DNA from: JAZKDW01 sp040387375
GTDB lineage: Bacteria; Pseudomonadota; Gammaproteobacteria; Burkholderiales; Burkholderiaceae_D
DNA: 60,642 nt
Direction of reading: 5' to 3'
NCBI GenBank assembly: GCA_040387375.1
Contig: JAZKDW010000053.1
Span: 1 to 60,642, forward strand
The notes below the pieces were generated by a model. The model saw only the letters and a list, made by a program, of their open reading frames with translations, was not told where the DNA came from and searched no databases. The position numbers and the translations under genes are program-made. Position 1 is the first letter of the stretch; every line of letters starts with the position of its first letter. Below are positions 36,664-45,067 of the stretch, piece by piece.

Positions 36664-36734
36664 AGCGGGCTCGAGATTGACCGGGCTCGCGATTGACCGG
36701 GCTCGCGATTGACCGGGCTCGCGATCGAGCCCGC
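36664..36734. terminator. Terminator hairpin with tandemly expanded 16-bp loop
   Basis: Arms GCGGGCTCGA (36665-36674) and TCGAGCCCGC (36725-36734) are perfectly complementary. Between and overlapping them the 16-bp unit GGGCTCGCGATTGACC is repeated: units at 36667, 36683 and 36699 plus a partial fourth from 36715. The element sits at the convergent junction of the aminotransferase and GST genes and probably began as a normal bidirectional terminator. Confidence 0.7.
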
Positions 36735-36743
36735 CCGCTTTCA

Positions 36744-37394
36744 TTACTTGCCGCGCACCTTCAGCGCCAGTTCCTGGTTCGCCTTGCGATCCGCATTGAC
36801 CTTCTGCACGGCAGGACGTTCGCCGACCATCTTCAGGTAATCGCGCACCGGCAATCCCGCCAGCATGTCTTCGCCATAAACGATCTTGGTCGACAGTGAC
36901 ACCAGCGGCAGATGAACCACGGCCGCACAGTCGGCCAGTGTGAATTCCGTACCCGCAATGTAGGGTTCGAAACGCGCCAGTTGCGCAAATCCCTTGATGT
37001 GCCGCGCCAGCGATTTCCGCACCCGTTCTTTCGTTTCGTCGCTTACCGTGCCGCCGAAAAAAGCGGCCGGATAAATTTCACGCGCCACCAGTTCCAGATG
37101 CAGTTCGAGGAAGACGATCAATTCGCGCACCTTGGCGGCGGCAAACGGATCGGCCGGCAGCAAGGGCTTTTGCGGATAAGCGGTCTCCAGATATTCGACC
37201 ATCGGCTGTGATTCGCTCAATACACCCTGGTTTATTTCAAAATACGGCACCTTGCCTAGCGGTGAATTTTTCAGCAATGCCGGCGAGCGGTCAGCCCAGA
37301 CCAGCTTTTCTTCAAATTCAATGTCCTTTTCAAGCAGCGCCAGTTTGACCTTGTTGTAGTAATTGCTCAGCGCGAAGCCGCATAATGCAAGCAT
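36744..37394 (-). CDS. Glutathione S-transferase family protein
   Basis: A 216-residue cytoplasmic GST: an N-terminal thioredoxin-like domain (about 1-78) with SNYYNKVKLALLEKDIEFEE, the cis-proline segment LGKVPYFE, and SESQPMVEYLE, then a helical C-terminal domain containing FTLADCAAVVHLP. GGAGGAG precedes the ATG. Substrate is not predictable. It converges on the aminotransferase gene. Confidence 0.88.
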   Translation of the reverse strand: MLALCGFALSNYYNKVKLALLEKDIEFEEKLVWADRSPALLKNSPLGKVPYFEINQGVLSESQPMVEYLETAYPQKPLLPADPFAAAKVRELIVFLELHLELVAREIYPAAFFGGTVSDETKERVRKSLARHIKGFAQLARFEPYIAGTEFTLADCAAVVHLPLVSLSTKIVYGEDMLAGLPVRDYLKMVGERPAVQKVNADRKANQELALKVRGK

Positions 37395-37629
37395 CTTGTC
37401 TCCTCCGTTTTAATGAATATGTATGCTGCTGGTTGCAGCGCCGGCCCCTCGGGCACACCGCTGCAATCCGCACATATTATCAAACCATGCGCCCATCCGA
37501 AGCGTGTCCAATGTCCGGGCGACTTGTTGTGCGTCCTGCGTGAGCATGGGCCGACTTGATCTCCGAACACCAATTACCGCGCAAATATGAGAATATTGAA
37601 AGCTTGATCATCCACCCACACTTGCCGAC

Positions 37630-38409
37630 ATGTCTGCCGAACTCCTCGCCTCACGCCGTGACGCCACAATGATCCTGACGCTTTCCAATCCCGGCGCCAG
37701 GAACGCCCTCCACCCGGACATATACGCAGCCCTGATCGAGACCCTGTCGACCGCGGAGCGCGACGATTCCTTGCGCGCGATCGTCCTGACCGGCGCCGAC
37801 AACTTCTTTTGCGCGGGCGGCAACCTCAATCGCCTGCTTGAAAATCGGGTGCAGGATAAATCGGTGCAAGCCGATTCGCTCGATCGTTTGCATGCCTGCG
37901 TCAGCGCGATTCGCGATTGTCCGAAGCCGGTGATTGCCGCCGTCGAGGGTGCCGCGGCCGGCGCCGGGTTTTCACTGGCACTGGCGTGCGACATGATGGT
38001 GGCGGGTGAATCAGCCAAGTTCGTGATGGCCTACGTGAAGGTCGGGCTGACGCCGGATGGCGGCGGCTCATGGTTTCTGGCCCAGGCGCTGCCAAGGCAA
38101 CTGGCAACCGAAATCCTGCTGGAAGGCAAACCCATCCAGGCGCCCCGCCTGCATGCGCTTGGCATCGTCAACCGGCTGGTGCCGGATGGGGCGGCGCTGG
38201 ACAACGCGCTGGCCTGGGCCGACGATCTGGCGCAGTTGTCGCCCAATGCCGCCGAACGCATCAAGGCGCTGATGCGCGAAGCGCAGGGCAGTCCACTGGC
38301 GCAGCATCTCGAGTTCGAGAAGCATCACTTCGTCGAAAGCCTGCATCATCGCGACGGTCAGGAAGGCATCAGCGCCTTCCTCGAAAAAAGAAAGCCGAAC
38401 TACTCATGA
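37630..38409 (+). CDS. Enoyl-CoA hydratase/isomerase family protein
   Basis: A 259-residue crotonase-fold protein. It has the oxyanion hole segments LTGADNFFCAGGNLNRL and VEGAAAGAGFSLALACDMMVAGE, and KVGLTPDGGGSWFLAQALP with family-typical spacing. The usual second catalytic Glu position is occupied within the latter block by Asp-Gly-Gly-Gly, common in isomerase-like members. Its stop overlaps the start of a histidine phosphatase (ATGA), an unusual coupling. Likely part of acyl-CoA degradation. Confidence 0.88.
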   Translation: MSAELLASRRDATMILTLSNPGARNALHPDIYAALIETLSTAERDDSLRAIVLTGADNFFCAGGNLNRLLENRVQDKSVQADSLDRLHACVSAIRDCPKPVIAAVEGAAAGAGFSLALACDMMVAGESAKFVMAYVKVGLTPDGGGSWFLAQALPRQLATEILLEGKPIQAPRLHALGIVNRLVPDGAALDNALAWADDLAQLSPNAAERIKALMREAQGSPLAQHLEFEKHHFVESLHHRDGQEGISAFLEKRKPNYS

Positions 38410-39110
38410 GCACGTCAAAACGACGCCGCATCTACCTGATGCGGCATGGCAGCGTCACGTATTTTGACGGTGCCGGCAAACCCTATCTGCCCGAGTCGGT
38501 GCCGCTGAACGAACAAGGCCGCGAGCAGGCATCCGCTGCCGGCAAGGTGTTCGCCAGCCAGCAGATTAACTTCGACCGCGTGATTGTCTCCGGCCTGCCA
38601 AGGACCAAGGAAACCGCAGCCAGGGTACTGGCCGAGACGGCGCAGCAAATCGATGTCGAGCACTGGCCCGCACTGCAGGAGATCAAGGGCGGCAAACTGT
38701 CCGGCATCGCCGACAGCGATTTGCGGGAAGCCTTCACCGGCGCCTTTGACGGCATGGTCCCGGAATACAAGAAATTCCTTGATGGCGAGTCCATCGGCGA
38801 ATTGATGGACCGTATTCATCCCTGCATTACCCGCTTGCGCGACGACCCGTCGTGGGATAACGTGCTGCTGGTACTGCACGGCGGCGTCAACCGGGCGATC
38901 CTGTCCTGGGCGCTGACCGGCCAGCGCCTGTTCCTCGGCAACCTGGCGCAAACGGCTGGCTGCGTCAACGTACTCGATGTCGGCGGCGCTGCCAATGACT
39001 GGGTCGTGCGGGTTGTCAATTATTCCCCGCTGTCCGAACTGCAGGCGGAGACGCGTGTCACCACCATGGAAACCTTGTTTGACCAGTATAAAAAATTCCG
39101 GGGATTGTAA
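38406..39110 (+). CDS. Histidine phosphatase family protein
   Basis: A 234-residue phosphoglycerate-mutase-fold phosphatase. The RHG catalytic motif is MRHGSVTYFD at about 12-21, and the second histidine lies in VLLVLHGGVNR. Translation is coupled to the enoyl-CoA hydratase. It precedes the APH-type kinase gene by 74 bp. Substrate unknown; its position beside a kinase of the ACAD10/LvaA type is suggestive of phospho-acyl-CoA or metabolite repair (inference). Confidence 0.85.
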   Translation: MSTSKRRRIYLMRHGSVTYFDGAGKPYLPESVPLNEQGREQASAAGKVFASQQINFDRVIVSGLPRTKETAARVLAETAQQIDVEHWPALQEIKGGKLSGIADSDLREAFTGAFDGMVPEYKKFLDGESIGELMDRIHPCITRLRDDPSWDNVLLVLHGGVNRAILSWALTGQRLFLGNLAQTAGCVNVLDVGGAANDWVVRVVNYSPLSELQAETRVTTMETLFDQYKKFRGL

Positions 39111-39184
39111 AGCGGCCTGACGCCGATTTTGCGCGGGCATCAGTGGTTAAAATAGAACCATCAGGAACTTGAGCAGGAGACAGG

Positions 39185-40249
39185 ATGTTTGAAGAGTTCA
39201 TCGGCACCAGGCCGGTTGGCGAGCGGCAGAAAGTCGACCTTGGCGCGTTGCAGGATTACCTGCGCCGGCATGTCGACGGTTTCTCCGGCAATCTCGCGAT
39301 CGAACAGTTCAAGGGCGGTCAATCCAATCCCACGTTCAAGCTGACCGCGGACGGCCACTCTTTTGTACTGCGCACCAAGCCCGGTCCGGCGGCAAAGCTG
39401 CTCTCGTCGGCCCATGCGATCGACCGCGAGTTCCGGGTGATGGATGCATTGAACAGGGCCGGCTTCCCCACTGCCAGGCAATACACGCTGTGCACCGATG
39501 AATCGGTGATAGGCCGCGCCTTTTACGTGATGGAATTCATCGACGGCCGCGTGTTGTGGGACCAGTCCCTGCCCGGCATGAGCACTGGCGAACGTGCCGC
39601 GCATTACGACGAGATGAACCGCGTGATCGCGCAGTTGCATACGATAGACCATGTGGCGATCGGTCTCGCCGATTTTGGCAAACCCGGCAATTATTTCGCG
39701 CGCCAGATCGATCGCTGGACCAGACAATACCTGGCGTCGGCGACGGAAAAAATCGATGCCATGGACAAGCTGATCGAATGGCTGCCAAACAATATTCCTT
39801 CCGGCGACGATACCCGCATCGTGCATGGCGACTATCGCCTCGACAACATGATCTTCCACCCAACCGAGCCGCGCATCCTGGCGGTGCTCGATTGGGAACT
39901 CTCGACGCTCGGACATCCGCTGGCCGACTTTGCCTATCACTGCATGAGCTGGCACATCGCGCCCGGCGACTTTCGCGGCATCGGCGGACTCGATCTCAAG
40001 GCGCTCGGCATTCCGACCGAAGAGGAATACATTGCCGCCTACTGCGCACGCACCGGCCGCAGCATCGGCAAGGAAGAATTCACGTTCTGCCTGGCCTACA
40101 ACATGTTCCGCCTGGCGGGCATTTTGCAGGGCATCATGAAGCGCTACGTGGATGGCACCGCGGCCAGCGAGCAGGCGCGCAAATCAGGACAGGGCGCACG
40201 TCCGTTGGCCGAACTCGGCTGGCGTTACGCGTGCGGCATGCAAAAGTGA
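39185..40249 (+). CDS. APH-family phosphotransferase (ACAD10/11-N or LvaA-like)
   Basis: A 354-residue kinase of the aminoglycoside phosphotransferase fold. The ATP-binding region holds LTADGHSFVLRTKPG, the catalytic loop is VHGDYRLDNMIFHP (D in HGDYRLDN), and the metal-binding VLDWELSTLGHPLADFAY follows. This subgroup is the N-terminal half of human ACAD10/ACAD11 and the bacterial LvaA kinase, which phosphorylate 4-hydroxyacyl-CoAs. GGAG precedes the ATG. The acyl-CoA dehydrogenase that completes the reaction in those systems is immediately downstream. Confidence 0.88.
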   Translation: MFEEFIGTRPVGERQKVDLGALQDYLRRHVDGFSGNLAIEQFKGGQSNPTFKLTADGHSFVLRTKPGPAAKLLSSAHAIDREFRVMDALNRAGFPTARQYTLCTDESVIGRAFYVMEFIDGRVLWDQSLPGMSTGERAAHYDEMNRVIAQLHTIDHVAIGLADFGKPGNYFARQIDRWTRQYLASATEKIDAMDKLIEWLPNNIPSGDDTRIVHGDYRLDNMIFHPTEPRILAVLDWELSTLGHPLADFAYHCMSWHIAPGDFRGIGGLDLKALGIPTEEEYIAAYCARTGRSIGKEEFTFCLAYNMFRLAGILQGIMKRYVDGTAASEQARKSGQGARPLAELGWRYACGMQK

Positions 40250-40285
40250 CACACACATTTACTGGATGAATCGGAGACGGACAAT

Positions 40286-41515
40286 ATGGAATTCGAATAC
40301 TCGGACCGCTGCAAGGACCTGCGTGTAAAACTGCTCGCATTCATGGATGAATTCATTTATCCAAACGAGAATGCATACAAGGACGAGGTTGACCGCAACG
40401 GCCAGGAAAAAGGCAACCGCTGGCTGGCCACGTCCATCGTCGAGGAACTGAAACCCAAGGCACGCGAACGCGGACTGTGGAACCTGTTCCTGCCCAAATC
40501 GGCGCACGTGCCGGAAGGTTTGTCCAATCTTGACTACGCACCGCTGTGCGAGATCATGGGCCGCGTCATCTGGTCGCCGGAAGTGTTCAACTGTTCGGCG
40601 CCCGACACCGGCAACATGGAAACCTTCGAGCGCTACGGCACTGAAGAACAAAAGCGCGAATGGATGGAGCCATTGCTGCGCGGTGAAATCCGCTCCGCCT
40701 TCGTGATGACTGAACCGGGCGTCGCCTCATCCGACGCCACCAACATCGAGACCCGCATCGAGCGTGACGGCGACGACTATGTGATCAACGGCCATAAATG
40801 GTGGATTTCCGGCGCCGGCGATCCGCGCTGCAAGATCTTCATCCTGATGGGCAAGACCGATCCGAATGCCGCGCGTCATGCGCAGCAGTCGATGATCCTG
40901 GTGCCGGCCGATACCAAGGGCGTGACCATCATCCGTCCGCTGACGGTCTTCGGTTACGACGATGCGCCGCATGGCCACTGTGAAATCACCTTCGAGAACG
41001 TGCGGGTGCCGGCGTCCAACATGCTGCTCGGCGAAGGCCGCGGTTTCGAGATCGCGCAGGGCCGGCTGGGACCGGGACGCATACATCATTGCATGCGTGC
41101 GATCGGCCTGGCGGAACGTGCGCTCGAGCTGATGTGCCAGCGCCTGAACCAGCGCGTCGCATTCGGCAAGCCGATTTCCGAACAAGGCGTCTGGCGCGAA
41201 CGCATCGCCGACTCGCGCATCCAGATCGATACCACCCGCCTGCTGACGCTCAAGGCCGCTTACATGATGGACACGGTCGGCAACAAGAATGCGCAGGCGG
41301 AAATCGCGATGATCAAGGTGCTGGCGCCGAAGGTGGCGCAACAGGTTCTCGACTGGGCGATCCAGGCACATGGCGCGGGAGGCATTTCGTCCGATTTCCC
41401 ACTCGCCTACATGTGGGCCACCAGCCGCACCCTGCGACTGGTCGACGGACCGGACGAAGTGCACCGCAATGCGATCGCCAAGCTGGAACTGGCCAAACAC
41501 AAACCGCTCAGGTAA
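40286..41515 (+). CDS. Acyl-CoA dehydrogenase (ACAD10/11 or LvaC-like)
   Basis: A 409-residue FAD acyl-CoA dehydrogenase. Visible elements are FVMTEPGVASSDATN (substrate/FAD loop), WWISGAGDPRCKIFILMG, RVPASNMLLGEGRGFEIAQGRLGPGRIHHCMR, QAHGAGGISSDFPLA, and the C-terminal RLVDGPDEVHRNAIAKLEL. The Asp in VDGPDE replaces the usual catalytic Glu region (typically YEGTSE), as in ACAD11-type enzymes. It lies 36 bp after the APH kinase. Together they likely convert 4-hydroxyacyl-CoAs to 2-enoyl-CoAs through a phospho intermediate (inference by family). Confidence 0.85.
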   Translation: MEFEYSDRCKDLRVKLLAFMDEFIYPNENAYKDEVDRNGQEKGNRWLATSIVEELKPKARERGLWNLFLPKSAHVPEGLSNLDYAPLCEIMGRVIWSPEVFNCSAPDTGNMETFERYGTEEQKREWMEPLLRGEIRSAFVMTEPGVASSDATNIETRIERDGDDYVINGHKWWISGAGDPRCKIFILMGKTDPNAARHAQQSMILVPADTKGVTIIRPLTVFGYDDAPHGHCEITFENVRVPASNMLLGEGRGFEIAQGRLGPGRIHHCMRAIGLAERALELMCQRLNQRVAFGKPISEQGVWRERIADSRIQIDTTRLLTLKAAYMMDTVGNKNAQAEIAMIKVLAPKVAQQVLDWAIQAHGAGGISSDFPLAYMWATSRTLRLVDGPDEVHRNAIAKLELAKHKPLR

Positions 41516-41600
41516 AAAAGCCCCATGTGCGAAGAATCTTGAAATTCTGCATAATCATGCAGCGTTCGAGATTCTCCAGCCATTCAATTCAGAGGAACAA

Positions 41601-42293
41601 ATGATAGACGTCTATTCCACCGCCACGCCGAACGGCCACAAGGTTCACATCCTGCTGGAAGAACTCGGGTTTCCCTACCGCGTACACCATATCGATATCG
41701 GCGCCGGCGACCAGTTCAAGCCAGATTTCCTGGCAATCTCGCCGAATAATAAAATCCCGGCGATTGTCGACGCCGACGGTCCCGATGGCCAGCCGATCTC
41801 GCTGTTCGAATCCGGCGCGATCCTGGTTTACCTTGCCAGCAAGGCCGGCAAATTCCTGGGCACGACCGACCGCGAAAAATACAGCACGCTGCAGTGGCTG
41901 ATGTTCCAGATGGGCGGCCTCGGCCCAATGCTCGGCCAGGCACACCATTTCCGCGGTTATGCGCCGGAAAAAATCGAGTACGCTATCAACCGCTATACCA
42001 ACGAAGCAAAACGTCTGTACCGGGTACTGGATACCCGGCTGGCGAAGACACCTTATCTCGCCGGCAGCGAATACACGATTGCCGACATCGCCTCGTTTCC
42101 GTGGACACGTTCAGCCGACAAGCAGGGCATAGACTGGGCCGACTATCCGCATGCAAAACGCTGGTTCGACGAGATCAGCAAACGCCCGGCCGTCATCCGC
42201 GGCGTGAAGACCCTGGAAGAGTTCCGCAAGCCGGTCAGGACTGAAAAGGAAAATGAAGTGCTGTTCGGCGCGGCGCAGTACGCACGCCGATAG
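41601..42293 (+). CDS. Glutathione S-transferase, YfcG/YghU-like
   Basis: A 230-residue GST with disulfide-bond reductase-type features: N-terminal MIDVYSTATPNGHKVHILLEELG, ISPNNKIPAIVD, LFESGAILVYLA, and a C-terminal YTIADIASFPWTRSADKQGIDW block typical of Nu-class enzymes YfcG/YghU, which use two glutathiones. AGAGGAA precedes the ATG at 41601. It follows the acyl-CoA dehydrogenase by 85 bp and may be co-transcribed. Confidence 0.88.
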   Translation: MIDVYSTATPNGHKVHILLEELGFPYRVHHIDIGAGDQFKPDFLAISPNNKIPAIVDADGPDGQPISLFESGAILVYLASKAGKFLGTTDREKYSTLQWLMFQMGGLGPMLGQAHHFRGYAPEKIEYAINRYTNEAKRLYRVLDTRLAKTPYLAGSEYTIADIASFPWTRSADKQGIDWADYPHAKRWFDEISKRPAVIRGVKTLEEFRKPVRTEKENEVLFGAAQYARR

Positions 42294-42305
42294 GGAAACT
42301 CCCTG

Positions 42306-42363
42306 CCTTGACAGTGGAGATTATTAGTCCCCACTGTCAAGGTGACCGAACGATCCGGTCGCC
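42306..42363. other. Two consecutive hairpins between GST and methyltransferase
   Basis: Perfect 12-base arms CCTTGACAGTGG/CCACTGTCAAGG (42306-42317, 42331-42342) are followed by an eight-base stem with one GU pair (42341-42348, 42356-42363). TTTCCC follows rather than a full T-run. They could terminate the upstream transcript or form part of a regulatory region for the methyltransferase promoter just downstream. Confidence 0.55.
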
Positions 42364-42408
42364 TTTCCCTCCACGCACCATCGTAATGGCAACTTTGCAC
42401 TGGAATTG

Positions 42409-42438
42409 TTGCCATATGGACACACAACCCTTTATACT
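42409..42438 (+). promoter_or_regulatory. Sigma70 promoter of the methyltransferase gene
   Basis: TTGCCA (42409-42414) and TATACT (42433-42438) are 18 bases apart; each matches five of six consensus positions. Transcription would start near 42445, about 42 bases before the ATG at 42487. Confidence 0.6.
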
Positions 42439-42486
42439 CCCGCTCTGAGTCCCGCCCCGGGGCGCTGCTTTTGGGAAGTTCAGATT

Positions 42487-43209
42487 ATGAGTAATGACGC
42501 GACTGTCAAGGGTTATGCGGAATGGAAGAACTGGGACAAAAGTACTCAAAAAAGCACACGCTTCAGCTGGCGTTTCAAGTACGCCAACAAACACATTGTC
42601 CAGCCGCTGCAGGCGATGCGTGCCTCGCACGTGTGTGAGCTGGGTGCTGGCAGCGGGCGATTGTCGAACTATCTTGCGAGACTGGGCATGGAAGGCACGG
42701 CGGTCGATATCATCACACCGCCCACATTGGATAGCCGCATAAAATTCGTACTTGGCGACGCCACGTCCGCACTGATGAACATGGAAGCAGAAAGCTTTCA
42801 TGCCGTGCTGGCGATCGACATGCTGGAGCATGTGCCTCGCGACGACATGGACAGTCTTCTTGAGCAGATCTACGACAAGCTCAAACCAGAAGGCTTACTC
42901 ATGATCCAGGTACCCAATGCCGGGTCACCGATGGGCTTGGCATATCAGGAAGGTGACTGGACTCACATCACCCGGTTCTCATCCTCGTCAATAAATCAGC
43001 TGCTGCTTTCCAAGCGGTTTGAGGTCTTGCGGAACCAGGGCGCGCCTCTTCCAATCATGCCGGTTTCCACGCTATTGGCCAGGCCTGCCTACTGGATCTG
43101 CTCGTTCTTCTGGAAAATGTGGATGACCAGTGTCGGGGTTCGGGCCGATGTGCTTCCCCCCAATCTTTTTGTGGTGGCCAGAAAACCTTCGGACACGGCG
43201 ACTCATTAG
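42487..43209 (+). CDS. Class I SAM-dependent methyltransferase
   Basis: A 240-residue protein with a Rossmann methyltransferase core: SAM motif I CELGAGSGRL (about 50-59), acidic residue after beta-2 in TAVDIITPP, LGDATSAL, and the post-core AIDMLEHVPRDDMDSLLEQIYDKLKPEGLLMIQVPN. The C-terminal part contains hydrophobic SFFWKMWMTS. The start at 42487 has GGGAAG upstream. The substrate cannot be told; the style resembles methyltransferases of cell-surface glycan or lipid modification. It has its own promoter and no functional neighbours, so it may be an acquired single gene. Confidence 0.85.
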   Translation: MSNDATVKGYAEWKNWDKSTQKSTRFSWRFKYANKHIVQPLQAMRASHVCELGAGSGRLSNYLARLGMEGTAVDIITPPTLDSRIKFVLGDATSALMNMEAESFHAVLAIDMLEHVPRDDMDSLLEQIYDKLKPEGLLMIQVPNAGSPMGLAYQEGDWTHITRFSSSSINQLLLSKRFEVLRNQGAPLPIMPVSTLLARPAYWICSFFWKMWMTSVGVRADVLPPNLFVVARKPSDTATH

Positions 43210-43304
43210 ATTTTCATCTACGCGCGGGAAAAGTGCCCTCCCGGGATAAATCAAGTTCAAGTCTGGTGGGATCGGCATGACGACATCGTTATGCACGCTC
43301 AGTC

Positions 43305-43390
43305 TGGATTCCCGCCTGCGCGGGAATGACGGTAGTAATTGAGACGATCTCCACTTTTACTACCGTCATTCCCGCGCAGGCGGGAATCCA
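43305..43390. repeat. REP-type element, perfect 34-bp inverted repeat
   Basis: Arms of 34 identical bases at 43305-43338 and 43357-43390 flank an 18-base spacer. Each arm contains the palindromic core ATTCCCGC(C)TGCGCGGGAAT. This is the form of widespread bacterial repetitive extragenic palindromes. It lies between the convergent methyltransferase and MaoC genes. An 18-base match to one arm recurs at 60582-60599. Confidence 0.88.
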
Positions 43391-43421
43391 TAACCCGCTA
43401 GCTGAATGGATAAAATCGAGC

Positions 43422-43898
43422 CTAGTGCCCGCCCATCCCGGTCGTAGCGACTCGGCGCAGGCACATCGTCATGCCAGTCACCGTAGCGACCAATTCCCCG
43501 CGCTGGTTTTTTGCCTCCCAGCGGGTGCGGACGATGCCACGGTCAGGTTTGCTTCGGGACGGCACGACTTCAACGACGGTCGATGAGGCTGTCAGCGTAT
43601 CGCCGCCACGCACCGGTTTCAACCAGCGGACATCATCTACGCCCGGCGATCCGATGCCAGCAGTAGCGTTCAAAAAACTGTCCGCCATCAGGCGCATCAT
43701 CAGGCTGCAGGTATGCCAGCCGCTGGCAATGATGCCGCCGTGGACCGACGCCCTGGCGGCCACCGGGTCAATATGGAAGACCTGTGGATCGAACTGCTTC
43801 GCAAATGTGATGATTTCTTCTTCGGTCACGCTACAAGAGCCCGCTTCGATTATCTGGCCGACTTCGAAATCCTCAAAATACCACTTCACTTGTGTCAA
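43422..43898 (-). CDS. MaoC family dehydratase
   Basis: A 158-residue hot-dog-fold protein related to (R)-specific enoyl-CoA hydratases. The hydratase signature lies in FAKQFDPQVFHIDPVAARASVHGGIIASGWHTCS, with the catalytic Asp/His pair (D and H of FDPQVFHID). Translation begins at TTG (43898), supported by AGGAG six bases upstream. It is last in an operon with two acyl-CoA dehydrogenases, 22 bp after the second, and should hydrate the enoyl-CoA they form. Confidence 0.88.
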   Translation of the reverse strand: MTQVKWYFEDFEVGQIIEAGSCSVTEEEIITFAKQFDPQVFHIDPVAARASVHGGIIASGWHTCSLMMRLMADSFLNATAGIGSPGVDDVRWLKPVRGGDTLTASSTVVEVVPSRSKPDRGIVRTRWEAKNQRGELVATVTGMTMCLRRVATTGMGGH

Positions 43899-43920
43899 AT
43901 TTATCTCCTGAAATAAATAA

Positions 43921-45060
43921 TCAAACTGTCTGTTTAAAATCGGGCAGCGCCACGAAGCGCGCCAGATGATGGTCGGTGTCGCCCAGCGTCAGCTCGATCA
44001 TGCTCAGCCGCTTGAAATAATGCGCCGCCGGCAGTTCGTTGGTTACACCCATGCCGCCGTGCAGCTGCACTGCTTGCTGACCGATGAACTTCAGGGCCTG
44101 GCCGATGCGCGCTTTGGCCGCGGACACTGTGCGGCGGCGCTCGTTGACATCGCTGCCCGCCAACTTGACTGCCGCCAGGGTCGCCATCGAGCGCGCCTGT
44201 TCAAGCTGCATAAACATTTCGGCCATCCGGTGCTGCAGGGCCTGGAATTTACCGATCGGCACACCGAATTGCTGGCGGGTTTTCAGGTATTCCAGAGTGG
44301 CCGCATTCAAGGCTTCCATCGCTCCCACCGCCTCCGCGCATAACAGCGCCACGCCGTAATCGCTTGCGGCGTCGAGCAGTTCCCATCCCGCGCCCGCGGC
44401 GCCCAGCAATGCGGAAGACGGCACCCGCACATTGTCGAACACGATATCGGCTGCACGCTGGCCGTCAATGGTGCGGTATTCGCGCCGGGTCATGCCCGCG
44501 GCATCGGCGGCGACGACAAACAGCGAGATGCCGTTGGTGTCGCGCCGCTCACCGCCGCTGCGCGCCGAGACGATGATGGCGCCGGCTTGCGCGCCATGCA
44601 GCACCACTGTTTTTGTGCCATTGATCACAAAACCGCCGGCATCCTGGGTAGCCGTTGCGGTGATGTCGAACAGCTCATGACGCGCCTGCCGTTCGCCCAG
44701 CGCACTGGCCAGTTTCAGGGTGCCGGCGGCGACCTGCTCCAGCAGCGTTTCCTGCTTGCCGGCCAGGCGCAGGAATTCCGCACCCAGCACGGTGGCGAAA
44801 TACGGCTCCACCACCAGGCCACGCCCGATTTCCTGCATCACCACCAGCATGTCGACCGCCGAGCCGTTGAAGCCGCCGTGCGCCTCCGCGACCGGCAACG
44901 CGGTCATGCCAAGTGCCGTCAGCGTGGCCCATGCATCTTCCGACACGCCCGGCTCCGAATGAATGATGCTGTTGCGCTGCTCGAAACGGTAATCCTTCTC
45001 GATCCAGCGCCGCAGCGCATCGGAAAACTGTTGCTGCTCTTGCGTAAAGTTGAAGTCCAT
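43921..45060 (-). CDS. Acyl-CoA dehydrogenase, small partner subunit
   Basis: A 379-residue acyl-CoA dehydrogenase-fold protein starting MDFNFTQEQQQFSDALRRWI. The Gly-rich QLHGGMGVTNELPAAHYFKRL segment is present. The place of the usual catalytic Glu (YEGTSE) reads TLGDTDHHLARF, with Leu at that position. This ending is typical of one subunit of heteromeric alpha2beta2 dehydrogenases such as ChsE1-ChsE2 and related FadE pairs. It follows the larger subunit gene by seven bases, so the two probably form one enzyme. Confidence 0.88.
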   Translation of the reverse strand: MDFNFTQEQQQFSDALRRWIEKDYRFEQRNSIIHSEPGVSEDAWATLTALGMTALPVAEAHGGFNGSAVDMLVVMQEIGRGLVVEPYFATVLGAEFLRLAGKQETLLEQVAAGTLKLASALGERQARHELFDITATATQDAGGFVINGTKTVVLHGAQAGAIIVSARSGGERRDTNGISLFVVAADAAGMTRREYRTIDGQRAADIVFDNVRVPSSALLGAAGAGWELLDAASDYGVALLCAEAVGAMEALNAATLEYLKTRQQFGVPIGKFQALQHRMAEMFMQLEQARSMATLAAVKLAGSDVNERRRTVSAAKARIGQALKFIGQQAVQLHGGMGVTNELPAAHYFKRLSMIELTLGDTDHHLARFVALPDFKQTV

Positions 45061-45067
45061 GGTCGTC

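Noticed and set aside
36664..36734. A CRISPR-like array of repeats
   Set aside because: Units are directly adjacent with no unique spacers and no cas genes nearby, so it is a simple tandem repeat.
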